This document shows positions 34,296 to 43,184 of a stretch of 64,000 nucleotides of DNA, piece after piece. Position 1 is the stretch's first letter; every line of letters begins with the position of its first letter. The notes beneath the pieces are model-generated. The model did not search any database, was not told the origin of the DNA, and saw nothing but the letters and a program-made list of their open reading frames with translations. Position numbers and translations under genes: made by a program. Source of the DNA: Streptomyces sp. NRRL F-2664 (GTDB taxonomy: Bacteria; Actinomycetota; Actinomycetes; Streptomycetales; Streptomycetaceae); NCBI RefSeq assembly GCF_000719345.1, contig NZ_JOFX01000005.1, positions 263,575 to 327,574 on the forward strand. The letters are read 5' to 3'.

Positions 34296-35072
34296 GTGGC
34301 GGTGGAGATCACCTGGTGGGGTCATGCGACGTGCACCGTCGAGGATTCCGGGGTGCGGCTGCTGACGGACCCGCTGTTCGCGCGGCGGCTCGCGCACCTG
34401 CGGCGGCGGCGCGGGGCGCTCCCGCCGCCCGGGGCGGCGGTGGCGGACGTGGTGCTGGTGTCGCACCTGCACGCCGATCACCTGCACCTGCCGTCGCTGG
34501 GACGGCTGGCGCCGGGAACTCGGTTGCTGGTGCCGCGCGGTGCGCGGCGGGCGGTCCCGGCACTGGCACGGCTCGCCGCGCTGCGCGGGCTGGTGGTGAC
34601 GGAGACGGCGCCGGGCGAGGAGGTCCGCGTCGGGGACGGGGTACGGGTCCGGGCCGTCAGTGCCCGGCACGACGGACGGCGGCTGCCGTTCGGCCCGCAT
34701 CGCGCGCCGGCCCTCGGGTATGTCGTGCAGGGCGCGGCACGGACGTACTTCGCCGGGGACACCGGGCCGTTCGACACGATGGCCGAGGAGGTGGGCCCGG
34801 TGGACGTGGCCCTGCTGCCGGTGGGCGGCTGGGGTCCGTACCTGGGGTCCGGGCACCTGGACGCCGGGCGGGCGGCGCGTGCGCTGGCGCAGCTGGCACC
34901 GGCGGCCGCGGTGCCGGTGCACTACGGGACGTACTGGCCCGTCGGGATGGACGCGGTGCGGCCGCACGAGTTCCACGCGCCGGGCGGGGAGTTCGAGCGG
35001 CTGGCCCGGCAGTTCGCGCCGAAGGTGGCCGTGCGGGTGCCGGACCACGGGGAGCGGGTGCGGCTGCCGTGA
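34296..35072 (+). CDS. metallo-beta-lactamase-fold hydrolase
   Basis: A 258-residue protein. WWGHATCTVEDSG starts the fold, SHLHADHLHLPSL near residue 55 is the metal-binding HxHxDH motif, and YFAGDTGPFD and VPVHYGTYWP supply the other ligands. It belongs to the UlaG/L-ascorbate lactonase-like branch; the substrate is unknown. GTG 34296 follows a GGGAGGGCGGGG stretch. Its stop overlaps the DedA gene start (GTGA), so the two are coupled, which may place its substrate near the membrane. Confidence 0.85.
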   Translation: MAVEITWWGHATCTVEDSGVRLLTDPLFARRLAHLRRRRGALPPPGAAVADVVLVSHLHADHLHLPSLGRLAPGTRLLVPRGARRAVPALARLAALRGLVVTETAPGEEVRVGDGVRVRAVSARHDGRRLPFGPHRAPALGYVVQGAARTYFAGDTGPFDTMAEEVGPVDVALLPVGGWGPYLGSGHLDAGRAARALAQLAPAAAVPVHYGTYWPVGMDAVRPHEFHAPGGEFERLARQFAPKVAVRVPDHGERVRLP

Positions 35073-35719
35073 CGCTGCGCGACCTCACGGCGGTGGCGGC
35101 GGCGGGAGCCGGACAGGTGCCGCCGGAGACCACCCAGCAGGCGGTGGGCTACCCGGCGCTGTTCGTGCTGGTGGCGCTGGGAGCGCTGGTGCCGGTCATC
35201 CCGACCGGGGCACTGGTGAGTTCGGCGGCGGTGGTGGCCTTCCACCACCAGTCGCCGTACGGGGTGTTGCTCGTCTTCGCGGTGTCGGCTCTGGCGGCCT
35301 TCACCGGCGACCTCTCGCTGTACTGGCTCGGGCAGCGCGGAGTGCGCTCACGGGGCGGCTCCCGGTGGCTGGAGGCGTTGCGCGGCCGCGCCGCACCCGA
35401 ACGCCTGGAGCAGGCGCAGACCGGGCTCGACGAGCACGGGGTCACGGTGCTGGTGCTCTCCCGGCTGGTGCCGGCGGGCCGGATCCCGGTGATGCTGGCC
35501 TGCCTGCTGGCGGAGCTGCCGCTGCGCCGGTTCGCCCGCGGGGACGGCCCCGCGTGCCTGGCCTGGGCGGCCACGTACGGGCTGATCGGGATCCTGGGCG
35601 GCTCGCTGTTCTCCGAGCCGTGGAAGGGCGTCGCCCTGGCGGTCGGCCTGGCCGTGCTGATCAGCGCGGGCCCCGCGGCCTGGCGCCGCCTGCGTCCGGG
35701 GCCGGCTGACACACCCTGA
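35069..35719 (+). CDS. DedA-family membrane protein
   Basis: A 216-residue protein with the DedA/SNARE-associated pattern: LFVLVALGALVPVIPTGALVSSA, then FTGDLSLYWLGQRG, and later SRLVPAGRIPVMLACLLAELPLRRF with the conserved Arg and Pro. DedA proteins flip phospholipids or related carriers across the membrane. The 4-nt GTGA overlap with the hydrolase gene shows they are one unit. Confidence 0.87.
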   Translation: MTLRDLTAVAAAGAGQVPPETTQQAVGYPALFVLVALGALVPVIPTGALVSSAAVVAFHHQSPYGVLLVFAVSALAAFTGDLSLYWLGQRGVRSRGGSRWLEALRGRAAPERLEQAQTGLDEHGVTVLVLSRLVPAGRIPVMLACLLAELPLRRFARGDGPACLAWAATYGLIGILGGSLFSEPWKGVALAVGLAVLISAGPAAWRRLRPGPADTP

Positions 35720-35908
35720 GGGCCTTTCACGAAGCGTGTCCGGCCGGCCGGAGCATCACCGGTTCCACCGGCGCACCTGCACGGCTCAGGCCGGTACGGG
35801 CGTGCGGGTCAGGGCCGGAGGAGGCGCCGGCCACTCCCGTGCCCGCAGCCGGGCCGCGGCGGGGGCCGGACCGCACGGACGGGCGGGTTCCCGAGGGTGT
35901 CGCGCAGG

Positions 35909-37072
35909 TCAGGCCGGACCGGGTCCGGTGGGCGGCTCCGGGGCCGCGGCGGCCTCCGCGTCCGGGGCGGGACCGGGGTCGGGCTCCGGGTCCGGGAGGG
36001 TGCGTGAGGCGCCGACCGGGAGGTCCCACAGATCCTCGCGGGGCAGTCCGGCGCGCGACCAGGCGGCCCGGGTGCGGTGCAGGGGTTCCATGACCGGTTC
36101 GGCGGAGAGCACGAAGGCCGCCCAGTGCATGGGGGCCATCCGCCGGGCCCCGAGGTCGAGACAGGCCTGGACGGCTTCTTCCGGGTCGGCGTGCACGTCG
36201 CCGAGCCACCAGCGGGGCGCGTAGGCACCGACGGGCAGCAGCGCGAGGTCGATGCCGGGGTGGCGGCGGCCGATCTCGCGGAACCACCGGCCGTAGCCGG
36301 TGTCGCCCGCGAAGTAGACCTTCCTCGGGGCCGGGCTGCGGGTGTCGGTGAGGATCCACCCGCCCCACAGGGACCGGCAGGTGTCGGTCAGGGACCGCTT
36401 CGACCAGTGGTGGGCGGGCACGAACTCGAAACGCACGCCGTCCAGTTCGGCCGCCTCCCACCAGTCGAGGTCGGTGACCCGGGTGAAGCCGCGGCGGCGG
36501 AACCAGCCCGCGAGGCCCGCCGGGACGAAGACGGCCGTGTCCCGGGGCAGCCGCCTGAGCGTGGGCGCATCGAGGTGGTCGTAGTGGTTGTGGCTGATCA
36601 CGACCGCGTCCACGGCCGGGAGGTCCTCCCACGGGACCCCTACGGGCGTCATCCGGGCCGGGGTGCCGAGGATGCGCCGGGACCAGACCGGGTCGGTCAG
36701 CACGGTCAGCCCGCCGGTCCGTACGACCCAGCTGGCGTGTCCGACCCAGGTGACGGACACCTGGCCGGGGGCCGTGGGGGGCAGCGGGCCCGGCGCGTAC
36801 GGCAGGTCCGGGATGCCGCGCAGGCCCTCCGGGCCGGGGCGGAAGGCGCCCTCGCGGGCGAGCCGGGCGAAAGCGCGGACGCCGGGGAGCGGGGTGGTCA
36901 GCCGGTCCGCGAACGAGCGGGGCCAGCGGCGGTGCGCACCGAGCGGGCGCGGTGCGGACGGCGGCGGGGCCGATCGGGCGCCTGCGGCCGGACGCCCGGG
37001 CCCCGGGGCGGATGCGGCCGCGGACGGCGTGGCCGGGGCGGGTGCGGGGGCGGCGTCCGTCCGGTCCCTCAT
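35909..37072 (-). CDS. metallo-beta-lactamase-fold phosphodiesterase (NAPE-PLD-like)
   Basis: A 387-residue protein. After a ~45-residue Ala/Pro-rich start, VTWVGHASWVVRTGGLTVLTDPVWSRR leads to ISHNHYDHLDAPTLRR, the metal motif, followed by HHWSKR, YFAGDTGYG and APMHWAAFVLS. This order is that of the N-acylphosphatidylethanolamine phospholipase D-like subfamily. The C-terminal ~35 residues are acidic, Pro/Ala-rich and unstructured. No signal peptide is seen. Second MBL-fold gene within 3 kb, on the opposite strand. Confidence 0.85.
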   Translation of the reverse strand: MRDRTDAAPAPAPATPSAAASAPGPGRPAAGARSAPPPSAPRPLGAHRRWPRSFADRLTTPLPGVRAFARLAREGAFRPGPEGLRGIPDLPYAPGPLPPTAPGQVSVTWVGHASWVVRTGGLTVLTDPVWSRRILGTPARMTPVGVPWEDLPAVDAVVISHNHYDHLDAPTLRRLPRDTAVFVPAGLAGWFRRRGFTRVTDLDWWEAAELDGVRFEFVPAHHWSKRSLTDTCRSLWGGWILTDTRSPAPRKVYFAGDTGYGRWFREIGRRHPGIDLALLPVGAYAPRWWLGDVHADPEEAVQACLDLGARRMAPMHWAAFVLSAEPVMEPLHRTRAAWSRAGLPREDLWDLPVGASRTLPDPEPDPGPAPDAEAAAAPEPPTGPGPA

Positions 37073-37133
37073 CGAGCGTCTCCGTTCACCTGGGTCGCGG
37101 GGTCGGGTGGGGGGCGGGGGCGGCCCGCCGGGG

Positions 37134-38351
37134 TCAGGCCAGCCCCGTGAGGACCGAGCCGAGGTGGTCCAGACAATCGCGTACGTGGGGCAGTTCCAGG
37201 GGATCGCGGGCGGTGAGCGCGGCCAGCCGCTCCTCGGGAGTGCTGCCCAGCAGCGGCCCCGTGGACAGCCTCACGCGCAGTGCGGCCAGGTCGTCCGCGA
37301 ACCGCTGTCCGCCGGGGGTGGCCGCGCCGAGCCGGCCGCCGAGCCAGTCCTCCAGCTCCATGGCATCGCCGACCCCGTGCCGGGCGAGTCCGGCGCGCAG
37401 CGGGGTGAGGTCGGCGTAGAGGTGGCGACCGGCCTGCGGCGGCAGGGCCAGTGCGCCCGCCGCACGGACCTCGCGGTGCGCGGCGGTGGCGACCAGGCCG
37501 TGCAGGCGGGCGGCGGCGGACGCGCGTACGGCGACGGCACCGGGTTCGTCGAGGGCGTGGGCGGCGGCGTAGGCGACGGGCCCTGCGACCGTCGCGCCGG
37601 TGGCGGTGAGGACGTCCAGGGTGTGGGCGCGCAGCCGGGCACCGTGCGCGTTGGCGGGAAAGCGGGCCACGGCGGCGGGCCAGCCTGCGGGCAGGAGGGC
37701 GCCGGCGAGGTCGACGAGGACGGCGGTCCCCTCGGGCAGCATCTCGGCGGGACTGAGGACGAGGTCGTCGTGGGGGCGGTGGACGGTGTCGCGCCAGCTC
37801 TCGTCGCTGACGACGAACAGTCCGGCGGACTCGGCGGCCTCGCAGGCCTCCCGCACCAGCTCGGGCGGCGGCACGGTCGCCGTGGGGTCGTCGGCGACGG
37901 ACAGCAGCAGCACCCGTGGGTCGCCGCCCTCGGCGCGCACCCGCCGTACGGTCTCCAGCAGGGCGTAGGGGTCCGGTACGCCACCGCACTCGGCGGGGGT
38001 CGGCACGTGGTAGGCCCGCCTCCCGAGCAGGCGGACCTGCGGGGTCCACCACGCGGGGCAGGGCCGCGGCAGCATCACGTCGCCCCCGCAGGCCCCGAGG
38101 AGGGCCAGGAGCAGCGCCGGAGCGCCGGGTCCCGCCGCCACGTCTCCCGGGGAGGTGGCCAGCCCCCGCCGGCCCCAGTGGCGGCACGCCGCCTCGCGCA
38201 GCGACGCACCGCCGCCCGGGGGCTGGGGCGCGGAGCGTCCGGCGGCCGCGCCGAGGACGGTCACCAGCTCGGGGAGCACGGGCAGGCCGGGCGGCGGCGC
38301 GGGCGGACCGTAGCGGACGGGGCCGCGGCCCTCCGCCGTCGTGCGCTGCAT
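37134..38351 (-). CDS. fold-type I aminotransferase-like protein without the PLP lysine
   Basis: A 405-residue protein that follows the class I/II aminotransferase layout: AAGPGAPALLLALLGA (cofactor phosphate region), LLSVADDPTATVPPPELV in place of xNPxNPTG, VVSDESWRDTVHR in place of SDExYxxL, and VRLSTGPLLG with the carboxylate-binding Arg. Where SxSKxxxxPGWRxG should hold the Schiff-base Lys, the sequence reads VDLAGALLPAGWPAAV, so no Lys is available. Asn and Tyr cofactor contacts are also replaced. It is probably not an aminotransferase and may bind a ligand instead. ATG 38351 follows GGTGGAGGGG. Confidence 0.72.
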   Translation of the reverse strand: MQRTTAEGRGPVRYGPPAPPPGLPVLPELVTVLGAAAGRSAPQPPGGGASLREAACRHWGRRGLATSPGDVAAGPGAPALLLALLGACGGDVMLPRPCPAWWTPQVRLLGRRAYHVPTPAECGGVPDPYALLETVRRVRAEGGDPRVLLLSVADDPTATVPPPELVREACEAAESAGLFVVSDESWRDTVHRPHDDLVLSPAEMLPEGTAVLVDLAGALLPAGWPAAVARFPANAHGARLRAHTLDVLTATGATVAGPVAYAAAHALDEPGAVAVRASAAARLHGLVATAAHREVRAAGALALPPQAGRHLYADLTPLRAGLARHGVGDAMELEDWLGGRLGAATPGGQRFADDLAALRVRLSTGPLLGSTPEERLAALTARDPLELPHVRDCLDHLGSVLTGLA

Positions 38352-38646
38352 CCCCTCCACCGCTGTCCGCCTTCCGCGTTGACCGCGCCGCACTCCGCCG
38401 ACCCTGACCTTTATACGATTATTTGGGGGCTTGTGCCTGTTGCCGGACACTTCCCTCCGGGTCCGACCCGCACACCCCCGGGGGACGGTGTCCCCGGCGG
38501 GACGACCACCTGCGTCCCGCCCCGCCCCGGGCCCGGCCTGACCTCCTGGCACACAGGCCTCCTGTCCATATACCAATACGCTCATCTCATATGACGAGTT
38601 GATCGCCTACGGTGGTGCCGACGCTTCGACGAAGAGGGGTTCGGCC

Positions 38647-39492
38647 ATGGACACCAAGCACGCCGCCGCCACCGGCGCCGCCCGGGAGACCGCCGTCTAC
38701 ACACACGGCCACCACGAGTCGGTCCTGCGCTCGCACCGCTGGCGCACCGCGGAGAACTCCGCTGCGTACCTGCTCGGCGAGCTGCGCCCCGGGGCGGCGG
38801 TCCTGGACGTGGGCTGCGGCCCGGGCACCATCACGGCGGACCTGGCGGAGCGGGTCGCACCGGGCGGCAGGGTCACCGGGGTCGACGCGGCCGAGGACGT
38901 CCTGGCCCAGGCCCGGGCCCATGCGCAGCAGCGCGGCCTGGGCGGGGCCGTGTCGTTCGCCGTCGCGGACGTGCACGCCCTGGACTTTCCGTACGACTCC
39001 TTCGACGTGGTCCACGCGCACCAGGTGCTGCAGCACGTCGGGGACCCGGTACGGGCGCTGCGCGAGATGCGGCGGGTGTGCCGGCCGGGCGGGGTCGTCG
39101 CCGCGCGCGACGCCGACTACGCGGCGATGACCTGGTACCCGGCGACGCCCGGCCTGGACACGTGGCTGGACCTGTACCGGCGGGTCGCCCGCGCCAACGG
39201 CGGCGAGCCCGACGCGGGCCGCCACCTGCGGGCGTGGGCCCGGCAGGCCGGTTTCACGGACGTGACCTCCTCGGCCACCGCCTGGTGCTTCGCCGCCCCG
39301 GAGGAGACGGCCTGGTGGTCGTCCCTGTGGGCCGACCGGACGCAGTCCTCGTCGTACGCGGACACCGCCGTGCGCGGCGGCCACGCGACGCCCGCCGACC
39401 TGGCGGCCGCCGCCGAGGCCTGGCACACCTGGGGCACCGCGCCGGACGCCTGGTTCGCGGTCCTGAACGCCGAGATCCTCTGCCGCGCCTGA
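38647..39492 (+). CDS. class I SAM-dependent methyltransferase
   Basis: A 281-residue Methyltransf_11/25-type enzyme: motif I VLDVGCGPGTITADLAERV, acidic VTGVDAAEDVL, FAVADVHALDFPYDSFDVVHAHQVLQHV and MRRVCRPGGVVAARDADY. The pattern matches a common actinobacterial family with no known substrate. ATG 38647 is preceded by GAAGAGGGG. Divergent from the aminotransferase-like gene, with an unusually AT-containing 295-bp gap (for example ATATACCAATACG near 38570). Confidence 0.87.
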   Translation: MDTKHAAATGAARETAVYTHGHHESVLRSHRWRTAENSAAYLLGELRPGAAVLDVGCGPGTITADLAERVAPGGRVTGVDAAEDVLAQARAHAQQRGLGGAVSFAVADVHALDFPYDSFDVVHAHQVLQHVGDPVRALREMRRVCRPGGVVAARDADYAAMTWYPATPGLDTWLDLYRRVARANGGEPDAGRHLRAWARQAGFTDVTSSATAWCFAAPEETAWWSSLWADRTQSSSYADTAVRGGHATPADLAAAAEAWHTWGTAPDAWFAVLNAEILCRA

Positions 39493-39502
39493 CCCGCGAG
39501 CG

Positions 39503-39528
39503 GCCCGGGTGCTGACACCCGCCCGGGC
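39503..39528. terminator. hairpin between convergent methyltransferase and DUF5107 genes
   Basis: GCCCGGG at 39503-39509 pairs with CCCGGGC at 39522-39528, and GGGTG/CACCC offers an alternative inner stem. Both flanking genes end here (39492 and 39535), so it probably terminates in both directions. Confidence 0.5.
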
Positions 39529-39534
39529 GCGTGA

Positions 39535-41502
39535 TCAGACCGACGGCCGCATGCGGAAGTCGTAGGGGGACGGAAGGGGGCAGTCGGTGAGGGTGGACCA
39601 GAGCTCGGGCAGGGATTCCTCGCCCTCCCGCAGGTCGGGCAGTTCCAGACCGTCCTCGAAGATCCGGCGGGCCGCCCGGACGTGTCCCTCCGCGGCCAGC
39701 AGCCGGGCCGCCAGAAGCCGGAAGCGGCCCTGCTCGCGCAGGGCCGGCCGCAGCCGGTCCCAGACCGACCGGGCCTGCGCCGGACGCCCGGCCGCCAGGA
39801 GCGCGGCCATCGCCTCCCGGCCGAGCGCCGACTCCGCCGCCGTCCACGGCTCGCCCCCGCGGCTCTCCGCGGCCAGGTCCTCGAAGGCCGCCGCGAACCC
39901 GTCCGCGGCCCGCTGCACATCGCCCGCCAGCGCGTCCGCCACCGCCAGACACCGCAGCAGGGGCCACTGCGAGGGGGCGAGCGCCAGCCCGCGCTGCCAG
40001 CTGCGCACCGCCTGGGCAGTGTCCCCCGCATGCCACTGGGCCACGCCCAGGTGGTACTCCGTCAGCGGGTCCGCGGGGGCCGTCTCCAGCATGTCCCGCC
40101 AGTGCGGTGCGACGAGACTCGGACCCGGCGGGACCACCCGGCGCCGGGCCGGCAGGACGCCTGTGCGCCACAGCTCCAGCCACGGCTCCTGCTCCTCACC
40201 CAGCGTCGACTCCTCGAAGGGCGTTCCCGGCAGCCGGTGGCCCGCGCACAGCACCTCCAGTGCTCCCCAGCCCGAGCCCGTCGCCAGCCGCTCCCCCGGC
40301 TCGGTGTCGGCCCGGCCGCGCCACGCCTCGTACGCCGCGTCCACCGCTTCCCGCGGCAGTGCGGCCTCCAGTGCGTCCGCGGCCGCGCCGCGGGCCGCCG
40401 CCCAATCCGCGCCGTGCACCGCCGCCGGATCCGCCGACAGCGGCCCGTACGCCTCCAGCCAGCCGAACTCCGCCCCGCCCTCCAGCCGTACGTGCTCCAG
40501 CTGGGTCCGGGCCAGCCCGGCCTGGATCTCCGCGTAGCCGCCCGTGCCGGGCTCGGTCAGCCATTCCTGCCAGCGCCGGCCGCCACCGCCCGCGCCCCAC
40601 ACGAACAGCTTGCGCCCCCGCAGCCGCCGCGTGGAGGTCTGCACGAGGCCGTGCCCAGCGGCGTCGAGGGAGGCGATCCAGGGCCGGGCGCCGTCCGGGA
40701 CCTCGTAGAAGAAGTCCGCCGGGTACTCGCTGCGCAGCGGGTACGTGCGGTCCGCCCCCTCCCACTCCGGCACGGGGATCCGGCGCAGCGAGCGCTCGTG
40801 GCCGAAGTGCCAGGCCTCGTCGGCGGGGGCCAGGACACGGGTGCCCGGGTCCTCGGGGACGGCGGTGTTGGACCACCAGTACACGGGAGCGGGCCGCTCG
40901 TGCGGGTTGCGGACCCGGACGCCGACGTACAGGAACGGCGAGTCCTGCGGCAGCCACAGGTCCACCTGGAACGGCAGGTCGCGCAACCGCTCCCACTCCC
41001 ACAGCCGCACCATGGCCCCGCCGTCCGGGGCGGGGACCACCGCGGCGTGCAGGGGTGCGCAGGAGAGGGTGGTGTGGCCGGTCGCGCCGGTGTTCCACTC
41101 GATGCCCCCGGAGAACCAGGCGCCGTTCAGCGCGAAGTTGGCAGGCTGGAACACCGGGTTGCGGTAGAGCAGTTCACGGCCGGTGGGCAGGTGCACGAGT
41201 GAGTGGACGCGCCCGCCCAGACCCGGGAGGACGGTGGCCCGCAGGTGCTCGTTCTCGATGACGACGGCCTCGAACTCCTGCTCCGCGCGCTCCCGCCGGT
41301 ACCCGTCACGGATCTGTACGGGCAGCAGCGAGCGCAGCGGTTCGTACCCGATCTGCCGGGCCATGTCGCGCGGCAGACCCTCGCGGGACCGCTCGTCCAG
41401 CTCGTGCACGCCGTCGGGCGCGCGCAGGGCGGGCAGCGGGTTGTCGAAGCCCAACGGGGCTGCGGGGAGGGTCAGTACGGCGCGTCGGACGGTGGTGGCC
41501 AT
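39535..41502 (-). CDS. DUF5107 (aldose-epimerase-like) domain protein with TPR-type C-terminus
   Basis: A 655-residue soluble protein. Residues ~50-330 match the DUF5107 beta-sandwich: VIENEHLRATVLPGLGGRVHSLVH, FSGGIEWNTGATGHT, NPHERPAPVYWWSNTAVPE. The rest is helical with TPR-like units (LTEYHLGVAQWHAGDTAQAVRSWQRGLALAP). DUF5107 proteins resemble galactose mutarotase-like sugar-binding proteins and often sit near carbohydrate genes, but none are present here. ATG 41502 was preferred; a GTG at 41517 is also possible. Confidence 0.82.
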   Translation of the reverse strand: MATTVRRAVLTLPAAPLGFDNPLPALRAPDGVHELDERSREGLPRDMARQIGYEPLRSLLPVQIRDGYRRERAEQEFEAVVIENEHLRATVLPGLGGRVHSLVHLPTGRELLYRNPVFQPANFALNGAWFSGGIEWNTGATGHTTLSCAPLHAAVVPAPDGGAMVRLWEWERLRDLPFQVDLWLPQDSPFLYVGVRVRNPHERPAPVYWWSNTAVPEDPGTRVLAPADEAWHFGHERSLRRIPVPEWEGADRTYPLRSEYPADFFYEVPDGARPWIASLDAAGHGLVQTSTRRLRGRKLFVWGAGGGGRRWQEWLTEPGTGGYAEIQAGLARTQLEHVRLEGGAEFGWLEAYGPLSADPAAVHGADWAAARGAAADALEAALPREAVDAAYEAWRGRADTEPGERLATGSGWGALEVLCAGHRLPGTPFEESTLGEEQEPWLELWRTGVLPARRRVVPPGPSLVAPHWRDMLETAPADPLTEYHLGVAQWHAGDTAQAVRSWQRGLALAPSQWPLLRCLAVADALAGDVQRAADGFAAAFEDLAAESRGGEPWTAAESALGREAMAALLAAGRPAQARSVWDRLRPALREQGRFRLLAARLLAAEGHVRAARRIFEDGLELPDLREGEESLPELWSTLTDCPLPSPYDFRMRPSV

Positions 41503-41560
41503 AGGGAAAGGGAACACTCCCCGGCGGCCCCTGCACAGGGGTTCCGCGGATCACCACCGG

Positions 41561-42466
41561 TCAGGATGACGCAAAGGCCCCCGCCACCAGATCCGCGAGC
41601 AGCGCGCCGGCGCGGCCGTCCGGGTCCAGGTCGGGGTCGTAGACCGTGACGTTCAGCCCCACGCACCGCGGTGACCCCACCAGCACGGCCAGCAGCTCGG
41701 CGACCTCCTGCGGCGACAGGCCGCCGGGGTCGGGGCTGTCCACGGCGGGCATCACCTCCGGGTCGAGCACATCGGCGTCCAGGTGGACCCAGAACCCGTC
41801 GGTGACGGGCGGGTGCAGGCCCTCCAGGGCCGACCGCGCCACGGCCGCGGCGCCCCGCCGGCGGATCTCCGCGACGGTGGTCGCGAAGATCCCGGCCTCG
41901 GCCAGCTCCACGAGGTCCGCATCGCCGTCGCGCAGCCCGAAAAGTCGTACGTCCTCGTCCCGCAGGTACGGCGCGAGCCCTTCCAGGTCGCTCAGCCCGG
42001 CCTGCCCGCGGCCGGTGGCCAGGGCCAGTTCCTCGCCGGCCGCGGCGCCGACCGGCCCGTTGACGGCGGTGTTGCCCGGGTGGCGGAAGTCGGCGGAGCC
42101 GTCGATGGCGGCGAGACCGTAGCGGCCGGTCCGGCGCATGGCGAGCGAGGCACCGAGCTGGATGGAGCAGTCCCCGCCCAGGACGACCGGGAACTCGCCC
42201 GCCCGCAGGTGCCGTTCGATCCGGTCGGCGAGCGTGACGGTGTACGCGGCGAGCGCGTCGGCGTTGAAGACGCCGTCGCCCTCCTTCCAGTCGCCGCGGT
42301 CGTAGCGGGGCGGCACCACGACGCCGCCCTCCCGGGCCCCCAGCCTGCCCAGCAGGCCCTGCTCGCGCAGGGCTCCCGCGAGCTTGTAGACGCCGGGGAC
42401 GGTCCCGGGCGCGGGCGGCCGCAGACCCAGGTTGGACGGGGCGTCGAGCAGTACGAGTGTGCGCAT
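41561..42466 (-). CDS. arginase/agmatinase-family protein with altered metal ligands
   Basis: A 301-residue ureohydrolase-fold protein. LGGDCSIQLGA stands where GGDH is usual, AIDGSADFRHP replaces DAHxD, and HLDADVLDPEVMPAVDSPDPGG keeps the DxDxxDP and PGG loops. So two metal-binding His (of the GGDH and DAHxD motifs) are replaced by Cys and Ser, while the Asp ligands remain. A classic two-manganese arginase is therefore doubtful; other hydrolytic activity, another metal or loss of activity are open. ATG 42466 starts just before MRTLVLLDAPSNLGL. Confidence 0.82.
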   Translation of the reverse strand: MRTLVLLDAPSNLGLRPPAPGTVPGVYKLAGALREQGLLGRLGAREGGVVVPPRYDRGDWKEGDGVFNADALAAYTVTLADRIERHLRAGEFPVVLGGDCSIQLGASLAMRRTGRYGLAAIDGSADFRHPGNTAVNGPVGAAAGEELALATGRGQAGLSDLEGLAPYLRDEDVRLFGLRDGDADLVELAEAGIFATTVAEIRRRGAAAVARSALEGLHPPVTDGFWVHLDADVLDPEVMPAVDSPDPGGLSPQEVAELLAVLVGSPRCVGLNVTVYDPDLDPDGRAGALLADLVAGAFASS

Positions 42467-42533
42467 CCCCCCATCCTGCGCGATCCGGCACCGCGGCGGC
42501 AGGCCTCGCGGGCCTGCGCCCCGCCCGCGGCGG

Positions 42534-43094
42534 TCACTGGGCGGCGCGGGGCATCCCGGCGGTGAGGGCCCAGCGTTCGTGGTCGCGCCAGGCTCCGTCC
42601 ACGTGCAGGAAGTCGGGGGAGAGCCCCTCCAGCCGGAAGCCCGCGCCGCGCACCAGGGCGATCGAGGCGGCGTTGCCGGGCTGGACGTTGGCCTCCAACC
42701 GGTGCAGGCCGAGCCCCTCCCCGGCGGGCGCGAAGGCGTGGTCGAGCACGAGGCCGAGGGCTTCGCGCAGGAATCCTCGGCCGGCGGCGTGCGCGAACGC
42801 GCCGTAGCCGAGGGCACCGCACTGGAAGGCGCCCCGCACGATGTTGTTGACGTTGACGAAGCCGGCCACAGCGCCGGTGCCGAGCTCGCCCACCAAGAAC
42901 CCCGTGCGGCTGTCGCTCCCGGTCAGCCGGGCCGCGTACCGCTCGTACTCCTCGACGGTGGCGGGCGGGAACAGCCAGGGGCGGTGGAGGTCCCGGCTCT
43001 CGCGCACCCGCGCGGTGAACTCGGGCCCGTCGGCGGGCCGGTAGGGCCGCAGGCCCACACGAGCACCCTCGCGGACGTAGATCGAAGCGTTCAT
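42534..43094 (-). CDS. GNAT N-acetyltransferase, RimJ/RimL type
   Basis: A 186-residue GNAT: VGLRPYRPADGPEFTARVRES at the start, then LGYGAFAHAAGRGFLREALGLVLDHAF (acetyl-CoA loop) and GLHRLEANVQPGNAASIALVRGAGFRLEG, the RimJ-type signature. It acetylates a protein N-terminus or a small amine; the substrate is unknown. It lies 68 nt upstream of the arginase-like gene on the same strand, perhaps in one transcript. Confidence 0.88.
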   Translation of the reverse strand: MNASIYVREGARVGLRPYRPADGPEFTARVRESRDLHRPWLFPPATVEEYERYAARLTGSDSRTGFLVGELGTGAVAGFVNVNNIVRGAFQCGALGYGAFAHAAGRGFLREALGLVLDHAFAPAGEGLGLHRLEANVQPGNAASIALVRGAGFRLEGLSPDFLHVDGAWRDHERWALTAGMPRAAQ

Positions 43095-43184
43095 CGCCCA
43101 AGGCTGGGGCGTGCCTTTCGGATCAGGCCGTCCGTGAGCGGTACGACGGGTGTGCCGGGGCGGCCGGTGTGGCACGATCGGACC

